Source: Thermoplasmata archaeon
GTDB lineage: Archaea; Thermoplasmatota; Thermoplasmata; JAGHBH01
NCBI GenBank assembly: GCA_021161085.1
Contig: JAGHBH010000019.1
Coordinates: 1 to 8,090, forward strand
Reading direction: 5' to 3'
DNA: 8,090 nucleotides
Both the position numbers and the translations under genes were made by a program. The notes under the pieces are model-generated. The model did no database searches and was not told where the DNA came from. It worked only from the letters and a program-made list of their open reading frames with translations. Of the stretch, positions 7,781 to 8,090 are shown one piece after another (the first letter of the stretch is position 1; each line of letters starts with the position of its first letter).

Positions 7781-7796
7781 TATATATATTTTTTGA
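7781..7796 (-). promoter_or_regulatory. Archaeal BRE/TATA promoter of the surface protein gene
   Basis: On the minus strand the sequence is an A-run followed by TATATATA (AAAAAATATATATA, 7794-7781). This is a strong archaeal TATA box with an A-rich TFB-recognition element on its upstream side. Transcription would start near 7758-7762, giving a leader of about 50 nt before ATG 7707. The TATA core is nearly palindromic, but the side that would serve plus-strand transcription (GACAGCC) is a poor BRE, so the minus direction is favoured. Confidence 0.7.
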
Positions 7797-7833
7797 GAAT
7801 CGTGCTGTGTTGCGTAAATCGGAATTTTGATAA

Positions 7834-7870
7834 GGGGGGTGTGGCATGTAATATGGGGGGGTGTGACATG
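7834..7870 (+). repeat. Direct repeat of a G-tract motif
   Basis: GGGGGGTGTGGCATG (7834-7848) and GGGGGGTGTGACATG (7856-7870) match at 14 of 15 positions, 22 nt apart. Each ends in an ATG preceded by a Shine-Dalgarno-like G run. The first ATG is followed at once by TAA; the second opens a 30-codon frame. Confidence 0.85.
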
Positions 7871-7960
7871 GATGCATCTCAAAAGAGGTGGGATACGGAA
7901 AAGGATGGCGAGCAGAATCCTCCTTCTCAGCCCTCAAAAGAATCTTCGGAGAAGGAGTGA
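7868..7960 (+). CDS. Possible small hydrophilic protein (30 residues)
   Basis: This ATG-to-TGA frame encodes a charged, probably unstructured peptide rich in Ser, Lys, Glu, Gln and Pro (MDASQKRWDTEKDGEQ... ending SSEKE). A G-run with GGTGTGA lies just before the ATG, at a spacing fitting a ribosome site. An in-frame ATG at 7853 would add five residues. The stop overlaps the GTG start of the next small frame by 4 nt. I do not recognise the product. The length is short enough for chance, so this is a candidate only. Confidence 0.3.
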   Translation: MDASQKRWDTEKDGEQNPPSQPSKESSEKE

Positions 7961-8037
7961 GGGCCAGCAGTACGGAACAGATGTTCAGAGAAGTAGAAAT
8001 GAGAATAATGCTCTATAACCTGCTGCTCGACATATGA
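7957..8037 (+). CDS. Possible small protein with amphipathic helix (26 residues)
   Basis: It starts at a GTG overlapping the previous stop (GTGA), with GGAGAAGG just upstream as a possible ribosome site. The product includes EQMFREVEMRIMLYNLLLDI, which would form one amphipathic helix. Its codons (AGG, AGA, ATA, CTG, CTC, AGC) match the usage of the large genes here. The frame is open back to a GTG at 7888, which would give 49 residues. Its TGA overlaps an ATG at 8034, from which a further frame runs off the window. It may also be the remnant of a longer gene. The family is not recognised. Confidence 0.3.
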   Translation: MRASSTEQMFREVEMRIMLYNLLLDI

Positions 8038-8041
8038 ACCA

Positions 8042-8051
8042 CACACCCCCC
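8042..8051 (-). repeat. Inverted copy of the GGGGGGTGTG motif
   Basis: The plus strand reads CACACCCCCC, the exact reverse complement of GGGGGGTGTG found at 7834-7843 and 7856-7865. Read on the minus strand, this copy is followed after a few bases by CATATG, loosely like the GTAATATG after the first left copy. The three copies bracket about 218 bp containing the small reading frames. Confidence 0.8.
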
Positions 8052-8090
8052 ACTCGAAGTAGAAGCACAATGAGAACAAAGAGTAGCCCC

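Larger units (their letters stand above)
7797..8090. other. Region without a confident gene; G-tract repeats and tiny ORFs
   Basis: Upstream of the surface protein promoter there is no long reading frame with convincing protein character. The stretch holds a repeated GGGGGGTGTG motif with an inverted copy, and two very small plus-strand candidate genes listed separately. Sequence from about 8053 to the right edge shows only a second copy of GAAGTAGAA (7990-7998 and 8056-8064). Confidence 0.6.

Noticed and set aside
7827..8018. Plus-strand 63-residue frame starting at TTG
   Set aside because: Its residues are Arg/Trp-rich without pattern. The other two frames over the same stretch have better starts and more natural composition.
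7990..8064. GAAGTAGAA twice (7990-7998, 8056-8064) as CRISPR-like or iteron repeats
   Set aside because: Two 9-bp copies without regular spacing or a third copy do not support an array or an origin.
8034..8090. ATG-initiated frame running off the right edge
   Set aside because: Only 19 codons are visible, low-complexity in Ser/Thr/Arg, too little to annotate as a gene. It is mentioned only for its ATGA overlap.

Overview
The window reads as archaeal, most likely a Thermoplasmatota genome (inference). The signs are abundant AGA/AGG arginine and ATA isoleucine codons, strong Shine-Dalgarno sequences (GGAGGTG), a BRE/TATA-type promoter, and a giant surface protein with one C-terminal membrane anchor and a short Pro/Gln-rich tail, a design common in wall-less euryarchaea. 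No recognisable mobile element, CRISPR array, tRNA or rRNA was seen.

Layout. Positions 1-3268 hold a tightly packed plus-strand cluster of three genes: the C-terminal end of an FtsX-type ABC permease (cut by the window edge), a 602-residue multi-spanning membrane protein resembling GT-C glycosyltransferases, and a MobB-like P-loop protein with an extra cysteine cluster and C-terminal extension. The first two overlap by 11 bp. The second and third are separated by a 29-bp gap that contains a perfect 17-bp tandem duplication. A convergent gap of 56 bp follows. Positions 3325-7707 on the minus strand hold one very large gene (1460 residues) for a secreted, membrane-anchored surface protein: signal sequence, two jelly-roll/MAM-like domains, about seven Ig-like beta-sandwich repeats, a C-terminal transmembrane helix and a short cytoplasmic tail. 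Its promoter and leader lie at about 7708-7796.

The last 300 bp (about 7797-8090) have no confident gene. They carry a repeated G-tract motif with an inverted copy near the right end, and two candidate very small plus-strand genes linked by a 4-nt stop/start overlap.

How the genes may work together (inference): the permease, the GT-C-like protein and the roughly thirty-sequon surface protein all belong to the cell envelope, so export and glycosylation of surface proteins is a plausible common theme. The MobB-like gene belongs to cofactor metabolism and has no obvious functional tie to its neighbours. The points most worth a second look are the base-composition break inside the giant gene, the G-tract inverted repeats with the mini-ORFs, and the tandem duplication at the GT-C/MobB junction.
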